A stretch of 16,160 bases of DNA, from the NCBI GenBank assembly GCA_029564115.1, contig JAKQQP010000507.1, forward strand, positions 1 to 16,160, read 5' to 3'. Numbering within the stretch: the first letter of the stretch is position 1; every line of letters starts with the position of its first letter. The DNA comes from Candidatus Rifleibacteriota bacterium (lineage in GTDB: Bacteria > Riflebacteria > Ozemobacteria > Ozemobacterales > Ozemobacteraceae). A program made the translations under genes and the position numbers. A model generated the notes under the pieces. The model was not told the origin of the DNA and searched no databases. It saw nothing but the letters and a program-made list of their open reading frames with translations. This document shows, one piece after another, positions 8,116 to 14,716 of this stretch.

Positions 8116-9197
8116 ATTTTTGAATACCAGAGAGATTTGCCGTGGCGGGTTGCCAGCCAGTTCATTCTGGTGTCGAAAAAAACTTCAGTTTCGGGTGGTT
8201 TAATTTTGAAATGGTCACACGGCACCCGCCAGACCGATGTGCCGAGCAGACCCCATGAAAGATCAGCTTTTTCAACAAGTTTTGGCAGGCAGTCGATCAA
8301 CAGGGTCGCGCCGCCGAACAGACCGCCGCCCCTGAGGCAACACTGACAGCCGGTCTTTACCAGGTGGGTGTTGTAGAGCGCGTAGTCACCGTCTGGCATG
8401 CCGGCGGGAGCCACCGCATCTGAAACAAGCATGATCTGATTTGGCTCGTAAAGATCGTAAATGAATCTGACGATCTCTGGGGCAACATGCTCACAATCAC
8501 CGATCAGCTCGACACAGAGATTCTTGTGCGCGAGAATGTGGCTGAGCATATTCGGATGCCGATGATGAAAGGTTGGCATGGCGTTAAAAAGGTGGGTAAC
8601 TTGCCTGGCACCGGCTTCGATAGCTTTTTCCGTGGTTTCCCAGTCGGCGTTTGAATGGCCGATGGCGACAAATACGCCTGATTTCGCCGCCTGGCTGATG
8701 AAGTCGATTGCTCCCGGCAGTTCTGGAGCAACGGTGATGATTTTAATCAGGCCGTCAGCAGCCTTTTGCCACTTTTTAAGCAGCTCCATGTCGGGTTTCA
8801 ACAGATACTCCTGCGGGTGTGAGCCGCGTTTCTCTGCTGCCAGGAAAGGGCCTTCCAGGTAGATGCCATGAATGAAAGGCGGCCGCACGCGGCGGCGGGC
8901 CACGGTGGCGATATCTTTGAGAGCCTGCAGTCGTTGTTCTTCTGAACAGGTGATCAGAGTCGGAAAAACGCCGGTAATGCCGCGTGCCATGACCTGGTCG
9001 AGCATTTCCTCGATGCGGTCGGGGTCGCCAAAAACGAAATCCCAGCCAAATGCCCCATGAAAATGCGCGTCGATAATGCCCGGCAGTTTGTAACCATCAC
9101 TGTGGCTTTCTATGTCTTTGCTGTCCTGGGGATGGATAAAATTTTTGCCGGCAAGAAAAGCAGGCTTGCTATTGCTTTCGTTAAAAGGTTTCTGCAT
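8112..9197 (-). CDS. nagA: N-acetylglucosamine-6-phosphate deacetylase
   Basis: 361 residues, amidohydrolase superfamily. It should convert GlcNAc-6-phosphate to glucosamine-6-phosphate and acetate in the cytoplasm, for amino-sugar use or cell-wall recycling. Seen: HFHG at residues 45-48, LEGPFL with metal ligand E115, GHSNAD with H181, THLFNAM with H202 and substrate-site NAM, the HHR loop at 211-213, and SDAVAPAG with catalytic D260. These match NagA rather than other deacetylases. It is somewhat shorter than the roughly 380 residues usual, mainly at the N-terminal beta-sandwich. Start ATG 9197 has GAGAGG about 12 bases upstream, a long spacing. No nagB or transporter is adjacent, so this is a stand-alone copy. 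Its end overlaps the convergent YkvA-like gene by four bases. Confidence 0.93.
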   Translation of the reverse strand: MQKPFNESNSKPAFLAGKNFIHPQDSKDIESHSDGYKLPGIIDAHFHGAFGWDFVFGDPDRIEEMLDQVMARGITGVFPTLITCSEEQRLQALKDIATVARRRVRPPFIHGIYLEGPFLAAEKRGSHPQEYLLKPDMELLKKWQKAADGLIKIITVAPELPGAIDFISQAAKSGVFVAIGHSNADWETTEKAIEAGARQVTHLFNAMPTFHHRHPNMLSHILAHKNLCVELIGDCEHVAPEIVRFIYDLYEPNQIMLVSDAVAPAGMPDGDYALYNTHLVKTGCQCCLRGGGLFGGATLLIDCLPKLVEKADLSWGLLGTSVWRVPCDHFKIKPPETEVFFDTRMNWLATRHGKSLWYSKI

Positions 9198-9221
9198 GAG
9201 CTGTTTTCACCTCTCTCAAAA

Positions 9222-9250
9222 AGTCTATTACAGCACGCCAATTGTTGCAA
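9222..9250 (-). promoter_or_regulatory. Candidate nagA promoter
   Basis: On the minus strand, TTGCAA (9250-9245), a 17-base spacer and TAGACT (9227-9222), just upstream of nagA in the 81-base gap behind the unknown secreted-protein gene. The -10 is only 4 of 6, so read-through from upstream is also possible. Confidence 0.35.
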
Positions 9251-9278
9251 CTACATGCTTGTGCTGCCTGGGTTAAGG

Positions 9279-9824
9279 TCAGGGTGATGGCAGTTTTTTC
9301 TGGAAGGGAGTCAGGCCCTGTGGTTCACTGAGAGTGTCGATGTGAGACTGATGAATTTCGTTGCGCAGTTCGCCGGGTTTTTTGAAGGGAGAGGCCACGA
9401 AATTACTTTCGAACTCGCCACGATTGGTGACGACTTTGAATTTTAGCCAGCGTATCCACCAGTCTCGCTTGAACATACCGATTACTACTCGCTTGCGCTC
9501 GACAATCCGGTAGACCGCTCCGGGCTGTATAGTCACCGGGCGACGCTCTGCAAACCAGTCGTCGTCCATGACGTCTTTTTTGTGGCCGCGCCAGGTGCTG
9601 GCGGTGACTCCTGTGACGACAAGCGGTTTGAGATTATCGTCGTTGTAAATGTCGAGACATTCTCTGATGCTGTAGTAATTATAGTAAAGACGATGGGTGT
9701 CGGCTCTGGCCACAAATCTCAAAGGCAGATCGTAAGCCTTTTCTGCAATAAGAGAATTACAGATGAATAGAAAAAACATGAGACAGCCCCACCGATAGAG
9801 AGGCTGTCTCAGATTATCGATCAT
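9279..9824 (-). CDS. Secreted or lipoprotein-like protein of unknown function
   Basis: Up to 181 residues. A hydrophobic stretch (CLMFFLFICNSLIAEKA) close to the N-terminus looks like a signal peptide, so the protein is probably exported. The remainder is basic and aromatic (RYYNYYS-like stretch, DDDWFAERR, KRDWWIRWLKFK) and predicted mostly beta; I recognise no family. Start: the ATG at 9824 lies five bases after the fprA stop without a Shine-Dalgarno. A terminator hairpin (9780-9810) falls inside the first codons. An in-frame ATG at 9779 immediately after the hairpin would still keep most of the signal peptide and may be the true start. Same strand as fprA and nagA. Confidence 0.6.
   Translation of the reverse strand: MIDNLRQPLYRWGCLMFFLFICNSLIAEKAYDLPLRFVARADTHRLYYNYYSIRECLDIYNDDNLKPLVVTGVTASTWRGHKKDVMDDDWFAERRPVTIQPGAVYRIVERKRVVIGMFKRDWWIRWLKFKVVTNRGEFESNFVASPFKKPGELRNEIHQSHIDTLSEPQGLTPFQKKLPSP
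9771..9810 (-). terminator. Rho-independent terminator after fprA, inside the next ORF's 5' end
   Basis: Perfect 9-bp arms GAGACAGCC (9780-9788) and GGCTGTCTC (9802-9810) with a 13-base loop. On the minus strand the stem is followed by ATGTTTTTT (9779-9771). It stands 20 bases past the fprA stop and fits a terminator or attenuator of fprA transcription. It overlaps codons of the downstream ORF when that ORF is started at 9824. Confidence 0.7.
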
Positions 9825-9829
9825 CGTAT

Positions 9830-11023
9830 TCAGGATTCTTTTATTTTCAGGGCAAGTTCGCGGCCAAGTTCACGGCATTTTTCGAGATCTTCAGGGCCGG
9901 GTGAGAACTGGCATCTGTAGGCTGGCAGCACCACTTCGATACCCGCTTCCTGCAGGCCGGCTTCAAGGCGCTTGACAGCTTCACCGCTCCAGCCATAGGT
10001 GCCGAAGGCTGTACCGATCTTGTTTTTGAAGCGCAGCCCGCGCAATTCTTCAAGATAGAGAGCCATCGGAGGCAGGAGGCCGTTATTGAGAGTGGGGCAG
10101 CCCAGAACAACAGCTCTGGTGCTGAGAATGTCGGTCATGACGTCGGCAAGGTCGGCGCCGCCGGCATTGAACATTCGGTATGAAATACCTTCGGATTCCA
10201 GGCCTTCAGCGATGGCTCTGGCCATTTTTTCGCTGCCGCCCCAGATCGTATCGAAGATTATGACTGCCGTCTTTTCGGGGGTGCCGGTCGCCCATTTGAC
10301 GTATTTTTCGACTATCTGTGCCGGGTTTTCGCGCCAGCAGAGACCATGCGCCGGCGCTATCACGTTCAGTTCCCAGCCTAGTTTGAGAAATTCATCGATT
10401 TTTTTCAGGATCTGCTGTGAATAAAGAGTGAGAATGTTGGCGAAATATTTTTCGGCTTCGAACCAGAGGCCCTTCTGGTCTATCTGATCGACGAAACGCT
10501 CGCGGCTGGCAAAGTGCTGGCCGAATGCATCGCTCGAAAAGAGTATTTTTTCTTCGGGGCAGTAGGTGAACATGGTGTCGGGCCAGTGCAGCATCTGAGC
10601 TTCGAAGAAGCGGAGAGTGCGTTTGCCGATGCTGATGCTGTCTCCGGTTGTAACGACTTTGAGGTTGTTCTCTGTTCCGGGGTAGTGCCGGGTTACAGAA
10701 ATTTTGCCGCCGCGACTGACGTAGACTTCAAGTTTTGGGTTGACTGCAAGCAGGCGGGGCAGCGAACTGGAGTGGTCAGGTTCTGCATGGTTGATTACCA
10801 GAATGTCGAGCTCTTCGACTTTGCAGAATTGCTCTATATGGGCGAAAAGGTCATCGCATTGTGATTCTCTGACGATATCGATCAGAACCTTTTTTTCGTC
10901 GTCGATAAAATATGAGTTGTAACTGGTGCCGTGGCGAATCGAAAGTTCGTGACCATGAAAATGCCCCTTACTCCATTCCAGAGCACCGACCCAGTAAACT
11001 CCGTTGCCGATCTGTTGTTTCAC
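9830..11023 (-). CDS. fprA: A-type flavodiiron protein (FprA/ROO-like O2/NO reductase)
   Basis: 397 residues, a class A flavodiiron protein: N-terminal metallo-beta-lactamase-like diiron domain and C-terminal flavodoxin domain that binds FMN. It reduces O2 to water and/or NO to N2O in the cytoplasm, protecting anaerobes from oxidative or nitrosative stress. All six diiron ligands are visible at the positions known from Desulfovibrio ROO: H79, E81, D83 (NHAEPDHSS), H146, D165 and H226. The flavodoxin phosphate-binding loop is FDTIWGGSEKMA (about 257-268). There is no C-terminal rubredoxin domain and no rubredoxin gene nearby, so the electron donor is encoded elsewhere. Start: GTG at 11023, with AGGAGG (11036-11031) seven bases upstream. 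A strong promoter with an inverted repeat in its spacer lies upstream. Confidence 0.96.
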   Translation of the reverse strand: MKQQIGNGVYWVGALEWSKGHFHGHELSIRHGTSYNSYFIDDEKKVLIDIVRESQCDDLFAHIEQFCKVEELDILVINHAEPDHSSSLPRLLAVNPKLEVYVSRGGKISVTRHYPGTENNLKVVTTGDSISIGKRTLRFFEAQMLHWPDTMFTYCPEEKILFSSDAFGQHFASRERFVDQIDQKGLWFEAEKYFANILTLYSQQILKKIDEFLKLGWELNVIAPAHGLCWRENPAQIVEKYVKWATGTPEKTAVIIFDTIWGGSEKMARAIAEGLESEGISYRMFNAGGADLADVMTDILSTRAVVLGCPTLNNGLLPPMALYLEELRGLRFKNKIGTAFGTYGWSGEAVKRLEAGLQEAGIEVVLPAYRCQFSPGPEDLEKCRELGRELALKIKES

Positions 11024-11070
11024 TTTGATGCCTCCTGAATAAACTTGCTTTGTGCAAATTTTCTTTAATG

Positions 11071-11099
11071 AATCTAAACATAAACTCGTTTTATGTCAA
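11071..11099 (-). promoter_or_regulatory. fprA promoter
   Basis: On the minus strand, a perfect TTGACA (11099-11094), a 17-base spacer and TAGATT (11076-11071). The expected start near 11064 gives a leader of about 40 bases. This is the best sigma-70-type promoter in the window by inspection. Confidence 0.75.
11078..11096. promoter_or_regulatory. Candidate operator palindrome in the fprA promoter spacer
   Basis: ACATAAA (11078-11084), five bases, TTTATGT (11090-11096): a perfect 7-bp inverted repeat covering the spacer and touching the -35 of the fprA promoter. A dimeric repressor bound here would block RNA polymerase. The regulator is unknown. Confidence 0.5.
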
Positions 11100-11109
11100 A
11101 TATTATGCG

Positions 11110-11120
11110 ACAGATTCTGT
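11110..11120. promoter_or_regulatory. Short palindrome between the divergent fprA and floA promoters
   Basis: ACAGA-T-TCTGT is an 11-base palindrome 11 bases upstream of the fprA -35. It could be a second regulator site, but a motif this short can arise by chance. Confidence 0.25.
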
Positions 11121-11151
11121 ATCATTTGCCCTTCATAAATTTGCACTTTTC

Positions 11152-11180
11152 TTGTTTGAGATATAGAATTGGGGTATCAT
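11152..11180 (+). promoter_or_regulatory. Candidate floA promoter
   Basis: TTGTTT (11152-11157), a 17-base spacer and TATCAT (11175-11180). The expected start near 11187 leaves a leader of about 30 bases with AAGGGG before the floA ATG. Confidence 0.55.
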
Positions 11181-11217
11181 TGTTTTACAAAATAATTGTT
11201 CTTCGAAGGGGAATCAC

Positions 11218-12168
11218 ATGCAATTTCTCATCATTGCTCTGATGGTGATCGGCTTGATCGTTCTTGGCTATCTGATCAAGCTTTTTCCGTTTATGACTTA
11301 CATCAACTGTATTTCTGCCAATGTGCCCTGTTCGCCATTTCAGCTGATTGCCATGCAGTTGCGCAACGTTCCCACAGATTTTATTATCGAAAACTATGTT
11401 AAGGTGCGCAAAGCCGGTTTGCCTGTTCCGCTCGACAGACTGGAAGTGCATCTGCTTTCGGGTGGCAATATCAATAATGTAATTGCTGCACTTATCAGCG
11501 CCAGCCGCTCGAATATCGACCTCAACTTCGAACGCGCTGCTGCCATTGACCTGGCTGGTCGCGACGTCAACGATGCTGTTAAAATGAGTGTCCAGCCCAG
11601 AGTGCTCAAAACTCCTGATATTCACGGTATCGCCAAAGATGGTATCGAACTTATAGTTCGCGCTAATATCACTGTGCGTGCCAATCTGGTGACCATGGTC
11701 GGTGGTGCCGGTGAAGATACCGTTCTTGCCCGCGTTTGTGAAGGTATCGTTTCTGCTATCGGCTCAGCAGAGAAGCACTCGGTGGTGCTCAACAAGCCCG
11801 AAATTTTGACTCAGCGTGTTATTTCAGCCGGTCTCGATGCTGGTACCGCTTTCGAAATCGTTTCGCTCGATATTTCAGACATAGATGTCGGTCGCAATAT
11901 TGGTGCCCATCTCAAGAATGCTCAGGCTGTTGCAGACAAAAAAGTTGGTGAAGCCAGAGCCGAAGGTCGTCGAGCCCTGGCGATGGCCCTGACACAGGAA
12001 AACCGCGCTGCCGAACAGGAAGCGAAGGCAAACCTGGTCAAGGCTGAAATGAAGGTGCCTCTGGCCCTGGCCGAAACTTTTCGCAGCGGCAAGATTCTTG
12101 TTAAAAGAAAACCGAAAAAAACACCGGTAGACCGCACTGGTCTGGGGTTCGGAGATGATGCAGGCTGA
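11218..12168 (+). CDS. floA: Flotillin-like protein FloA (SPFH/band-7, UPF0365)
   Basis: 316 residues, close to the usual 320-330 of FloA/YqfA. FloA forms membrane microdomain assemblies that influence membrane fluidity, secretion and signalling. Seen: an N-terminal membrane segment (about 2-24, rich in I, L, V and G), the SPFH core with NVPCSPFQLIAMQLRNVP, VHLLSGGNINNV and the strongly conserved NIDLNFERAAAIDLAGRDV, then the region ANLVTMVGGAGEDTVLARV, and a C-terminal Ala/Glu-rich helix (ADKKVGEARAEGRRALAMA). The end is truncated relative to many homologues and finishes in a basic tail. Start ATG has AAGGGG (11206-11211) six bases upstream. No NfeD-type gene precedes it, although floA is often paired with one. 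It overlaps a small gene at its 3' end. Confidence 0.95.
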   Translation: MQFLIIALMVIGLIVLGYLIKLFPFMTYINCISANVPCSPFQLIAMQLRNVPTDFIIENYVKVRKAGLPVPLDRLEVHLLSGGNINNVIAALISASRSNIDLNFERAAAIDLAGRDVNDAVKMSVQPRVLKTPDIHGIAKDGIELIVRANITVRANLVTMVGGAGEDTVLARVCEGIVSAIGSAEKHSVVLNKPEILTQRVISAGLDAGTAFEIVSLDISDIDVGRNIGAHLKNAQAVADKKVGEARAEGRRALAMALTQENRAAEQEAKANLVKAEMKVPLALAETFRSGKILVKRKPKKTPVDRTGLGFGDDAG

Positions 12169-12391
12169 GCCCGAAGAAATCAAATTAACGCGCAGGCAGC
12201 TCGAAACCATGAATAAGCTTCATCGTCTCGAGCTCCGTCAGCTCAGGCATATGTCGGAGGCGCAGTTTCAGGTTTTTCGCCGCAATTTTTCGTTCGGGCA
12301 GCTTGACGATATGAGCCGCGCCGAGGCTCAGCAGTTGCTTATGTCTATGCTGGCACTCAACCTGCAGTTGCTTGGCGATCTTAAAGATTAG
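12155..12391 (+). CDS. Small helical protein of unknown function, coupled to floA
   Basis: 78 residues, charged and Leu/Gln/Met-rich (KLHRLELRQLRHMSEAQFQV, then SRAEAQQLLMSMLALNLQLL), predicted to be two or three amphipathic helices without a membrane segment or signal peptide. I recognise no family. The start overlaps the end of floA by 14 bases; GGAG abuts the ATG at 12155 and is three bases from the next ATG (12158). The overlap and the shared terminator point to co-expression with FloA and possibly to a partner role, which is inference. Codon use looks like that of the neighbours. Confidence 0.65.
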   Translation: MMQAEPEEIKLTRRQLETMNKLHRLELRQLRHMSEAQFQVFRRNFSFGQLDDMSRAEAQQLLMSMLALNLQLLGDLKD

Positions 12392-12410
12392 AACTGCTCT
12401 GACCGCAATA

Positions 12411-12451
12411 AATAAAAACCCCGGAAGATAGAATCTGCCGGGGTTTTTATT
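12411..12451. terminator. Bidirectional rho-independent terminator
   Basis: Perfect 14-bp arms AATAAAAACCCCGG (12411-12424) and CCGGGGTTTTTATT (12438-12451) around a 13-base loop. A GC-rich stem base with T runs on both strands lets it stop the floA unit on the plus strand and the antiporter gene on the minus strand. Confidence 0.92.
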
Positions 12452-12462
12452 TGAAAGCCCAG

Positions 12463-13638
12463 TTACTCTGTGGTTTCAGAAGCTGTCAGCGGCAGAACCG
12501 GTTCGCTGGCGAGCGGGATTTGCAGTTCGGTATTTGCGGAATTATCAATCGTCGCGGCTGCTGAAGCGGCTTCAACAGTTGCCGGGGCCTCGATCGAGGC
12601 GGTCGGTGTCGGTGCGGGTGCGGGCGTGTCTGAGCCTGCCGTCTGGTAAAGCATGACGCTATAGGCAATGTAACAGGCGAGCAAAAATGCCCCTTCGAGT
12701 CTGACGATTTTCATGCCGGTGCGCATTATCGGCAGAACGCCAAGACCAACGACAAACATCAGGGGGATATGGATGCCGAGCATGTTGGGCGACACGACCA
12801 GATAGTTGGCCTGGGTTGCGCCTGGCATCACAAGAGGCAGGGCAGCGGCACAACCGACGATGCCGAGCAGGTTGAAAATATTCGAGCCGACGACATTACC
12901 CAGTGAGATATCTGACTGCCCTTTGCGGGCGGCAACGACCGAGGTGGCCAGTTCTGGCAGCGAAGTGCCGATGGCGATCAGGGTGAGACCGATTATTTCG
13001 TCAGAGATGCCGAAGCTCTGGGCAATTGTGACGGCGCCGCGCACCAGAGCTTCGGCGCCGATTACCAGCCCTACCAGCCCGCCAAGAACATAAAAGATAT
13101 TTTTCGCGGTGGTGGGTCTGGCTTCGGGTTCGGCTTCGACGAGCACAGAGTCGGCTTTTTCCTTCATTTCTTCGGCAATGGCGTTTTCGCGGCGGCCGAT
13201 AAAATAGCTCATGGCGGTGTAGGCGAAGAACAAGGTGATGAGCAGCAGGCCTTCGTAAGGAGTTATGACTCTGTCGGTATGCGCCATATACCAGACAAGA
13301 GCAGTCAGGGCAATCATGATCGGGGCTTCGCGCTTTACCATCTGCTTTTCGCAGGCAATTGGCTGAATCAGTGAAGCTACCCCCAGAATCAGGGCGACAT
13401 TCATGATGTTCGAACCGACGACGTTGCCGAGAGAGAGGGCGGGGTTGCCCTTGAGTGAAGCGTTTACGCTTACTACAAGCTCAGGCAGGGAAGTGCCGGC
13501 CGCGACGATGGTCAGACCCACGACCATTTTGCTGACGCCAAGGTTGATAGCCAGGTTGGACGCCCCTTCGACAAGCTTGTCGGCGGCATAGGTGAGTATG
13601 ACGAGCCCGATAGTACACAAAATAAGGCTGGGAAGCAT
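12463..13638 (-). CDS. Calcium/sodium antiporter (CaCA family, YrbG-like)
   Basis: 391 residues. Member of the cation/Ca2+ exchanger superfamily that exports Ca2+ (or another cation) in exchange for Na+ across the inner membrane. Two inverted alpha-repeats are clear: AGTSLPEL (47-54) with GNVVGSN (71-77), and IGTSLPEL (223-230) with GNVVGSN (248-254); the Glu and Asn residues of these motifs form the ion-binding site. About ten membrane helices are visible, with a charged loop at 149-178 between the halves. The protein has an extra tail of about 57 residues (335-391), rich in Pro, Ala and Thr (DTPAPAPTPTAS), which is absent from typical members of about 320-330 residues. Start: ATG 13638 with AGGAG seven bases upstream. 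Single-gene unit with its own promoter and terminator. Confidence 0.94.
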   Translation of the reverse strand: MLPSLILCTIGLVILTYAADKLVEGASNLAINLGVSKMVVGLTIVAAGTSLPELVVSVNASLKGNPALSLGNVVGSNIMNVALILGVASLIQPIACEKQMVKREAPIMIALTALVWYMAHTDRVITPYEGLLLITLFFAYTAMSYFIGRRENAIAEEMKEKADSVLVEAEPEARPTTAKNIFYVLGGLVGLVIGAEALVRGAVTIAQSFGISDEIIGLTLIAIGTSLPELATSVVAARKGQSDISLGNVVGSNIFNLLGIVGCAAALPLVMPGATQANYLVVSPNMLGIHIPLMFVVGLGVLPIMRTGMKIVRLEGAFLLACYIAYSVMLYQTAGSDTPAPAPTPTASIEAPATVEAASAAATIDNSANTELQIPLASEPVLPLTASETTE

Positions 13639-13753
13639 TTAAGAACTCCTGTGCAAAGCTTTGAATCGCGCAAGCCGAATGCTGCCATCGATTTCTGGTG
13701 AGCGGCATTTCAGCTTCAGGCAGATCAGAATGTCGGCTGCCTGTGATGGCGCC

Positions 13754-13782
13754 ATTGTAAAACGGTTTCAATCGCACTGCAA
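13754..13782 (-). promoter_or_regulatory. Antiporter gene promoter
   Basis: On the minus strand, TTGCAG (13782-13777), a 17-base spacer and TACAAT (13759-13754). The predicted leader of about 110 bases runs to the antiporter ATG at 13638. Confidence 0.6.
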
Positions 13783-13847
13783 TAAAAAAGAAGTTCAGTT
13801 ATGCCAAAGCTTTATCTGTGGTATTTGCAGGGTATTCCCGGATAGTT

Positions 13848-13868
13848 TGTCGCAAACATGTCGTAAAC
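13848..13868. repeat. Tandem 10-bp direct repeat in the antiporter upstream region
   Basis: TGTCGCAAAC (13848-13857) and TGTCGTAAAC (13859-13868), period 11 bases or one helical turn. They lie in the otherwise featureless gap between the antiporter promoter and the antitoxin stop; possibly two regulator half-sites. Confidence 0.3.
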
Positions 13869-13901
13869 TTTCAATGCAGCTTATATTCCTATATCTGGTA
13901 T

Positions 13902-14240
13902 CTATAAGAAAACCTTGTAATCAGTGTTGAATACCTGTGCAAATTTTTTGGCAATGATTTTGCCGATAGAACGGGTGCCGTTTTCCATTTCGGAAATGTG
14001 ACTCTGGAGCATACCGGTTTTTTTCGCGAGTTCAGCCTGTGTGAGGTCGTCACGGTTTCTCAATCCACGCAGAACTACGCCGGGGTGCCTTTCAGGGAAG
14101 CTGTCACGCCAGGTTTCTGTCGATGCTTCGGTTTCATTACCGCCGAGGCAGGCAACAATACGCTTGATATCTTCAAGCTTGTCAACCGGAACCTGAAAAC
14201 AGACCGCTACCTTTTCACTTTTCTTTTCAGTATGCAACAT
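13902..14240 (-). CDS. XRE-family antitoxin (helix-turn-helix)
   Basis: 112 residues. The C-terminal half (about 56-110) is a Cro/C1-type HTH: LRNRDDLTQAELAKKTGM, then LQSHISEMENGTRSI, then KKFAQVFNTDY. The N-terminal half, including the TWRDSFPERHPGVVLRG link, resembles the N-terminal extensions of XRE antitoxins that bind and neutralise RelE/HigB-like toxins. It follows the toxin gene on the same strand with a 26-base gap, the toxin-first order of higBA-type modules. Start ATG 14240 has AAGGAG six bases upstream. The protein should repress its own operon through the palindrome at 14595-14627 (inference). Confidence 0.88.
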   Translation of the reverse strand: MLHTEKKSEKVAVCFQVPVDKLEDIKRIVACLGGNETEASTETWRDSFPERHPGVVLRGLRNRDDLTQAELAKKTGMLQSHISEMENGTRSIGKIIAKKFAQVFNTDYKVFL

Positions 14241-14266
14241 ACAACGCTCCTTGCTAACCAGCCAGC

Positions 14267-14554
14267 TTAAGAAAACTTTTTATAATCGACATTTTCGTGA
14301 GTGCCAACGTAAAGAATTTCGACGGTGCCGTCGGCACATTCTTTCCAGACCGCTACGTAGGTCGGGTTGCCCTTTTTAAGGTGACAGTGATGAACACTTT
14401 TTGCCAGTTTGCTGTAGTTCGGCCAGTCGCCGCGCACCGGCCCCATCAGTTCAATCATGGTCGTCAGTGCGTAAAGAGAATCGACAACCCGTTTCGGCAA
14501 CCGGGTTAACCCGGCTTTCAGCTTTTTGTTGAGCGATTGAATCTTAACCGGCAT
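14267..14554 (-). CDS. RelE/HigB-like toxin of a type II toxin-antitoxin module
   Basis: 95 residues. The segment WPNYSKLAKSVHHCHLKKG, then PTYVAVW, then EILYVGTHENVDY matches a family often annotated as cytotoxic translational repressor of toxin-antitoxin systems: a RelE-superfamily mRNA interferase that cuts mRNA at the ribosome. Conserved features seen are HCHLKKG, the YVAVW strand and YVGTHE near the C-terminus. Start: the ATG at 14554 has AAAGGG six bases upstream and is preferred over the TTG at 14572, where GAGG abuts the codon. Order is toxin then antitoxin, 26 bases apart. The intact frame and good ribosome sites suggest the module is functional although the neighbouring integrase is decayed. 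Confidence 0.85.
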   Translation of the reverse strand: MPVKIQSLNKKLKAGLTRLPKRVVDSLYALTTMIELMGPVRGDWPNYSKLAKSVHHCHLKKGNPTYVAVWKECADGTVEILYVGTHENVDYKKFS

Positions 14555-14583
14555 TTGCAACCCTTTCAGCAACCTCTATAGTC

Positions 14584-14612
14584 AGTATACCAAAAAAAGA
14601 GATATTTGTCCG
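14584..14612 (-). promoter_or_regulatory. Toxin-antitoxin promoter
   Basis: On the minus strand, CGGACA (14612-14607), a 17-base spacer and TATACT (14589-14584), with TGG just before it as an extended -10. The spacer and -35 lie within the palindrome at 14595-14627. Confidence 0.55.
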
Positions 14613-14627
14613 CAAAATATCTCTTTT
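14595..14627. promoter_or_regulatory. Palindromic operator candidate of the toxin-antitoxin operon
   Basis: Perfect 13-bp arms AAAAGAGATATTT (14595-14607) and AAATATCTCTTTT (14615-14627) around a 7-base centre. It covers the -35 and most of the spacer of the toxin-antitoxin promoter, which suits an XRE dimer repressing its own operon. AT-rich arms and few T residues make it a poor terminator. Confidence 0.55.
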
Positions 14628-14716
14628 AACCAATGCGTCTGTAACATAATAGTCTCACCACCGTTTAGACAGTCAGAGATTATCGTGAAACTTCTTTTTT
14701 AGAGTCTCGGTCCGGG

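Larger units (their letters stand above)
11052..11146. repeat. Spaced 10-bp inverted repeat flanking the fprA promoter
   Basis: GTGCAAATTT (11052-11061) and its exact complement AAATTTGCAC (11137-11146), 75 bases apart. One arm lies just past the predicted fprA start and the other just upstream of the floA -35, an arrangement compatible with paired regulator sites or DNA looping. Confidence 0.4.

Noticed and set aside
13837..13847. CCGGATAGTT, shared with an arm of the palindrome at 15877-15886, considered as an island-end direct repeat
   Set aside because: Only about ten bases are shared, and one copy lies within conserved RhuM codons; not enough to call an attachment site.
13661..13930. 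Plus-strand 89-codon frame between the antiporter and antitoxin genes
   Set aside because: It runs across the antiporter promoter and into the antitoxin 3' end and has no Shine-Dalgarno or family pattern.
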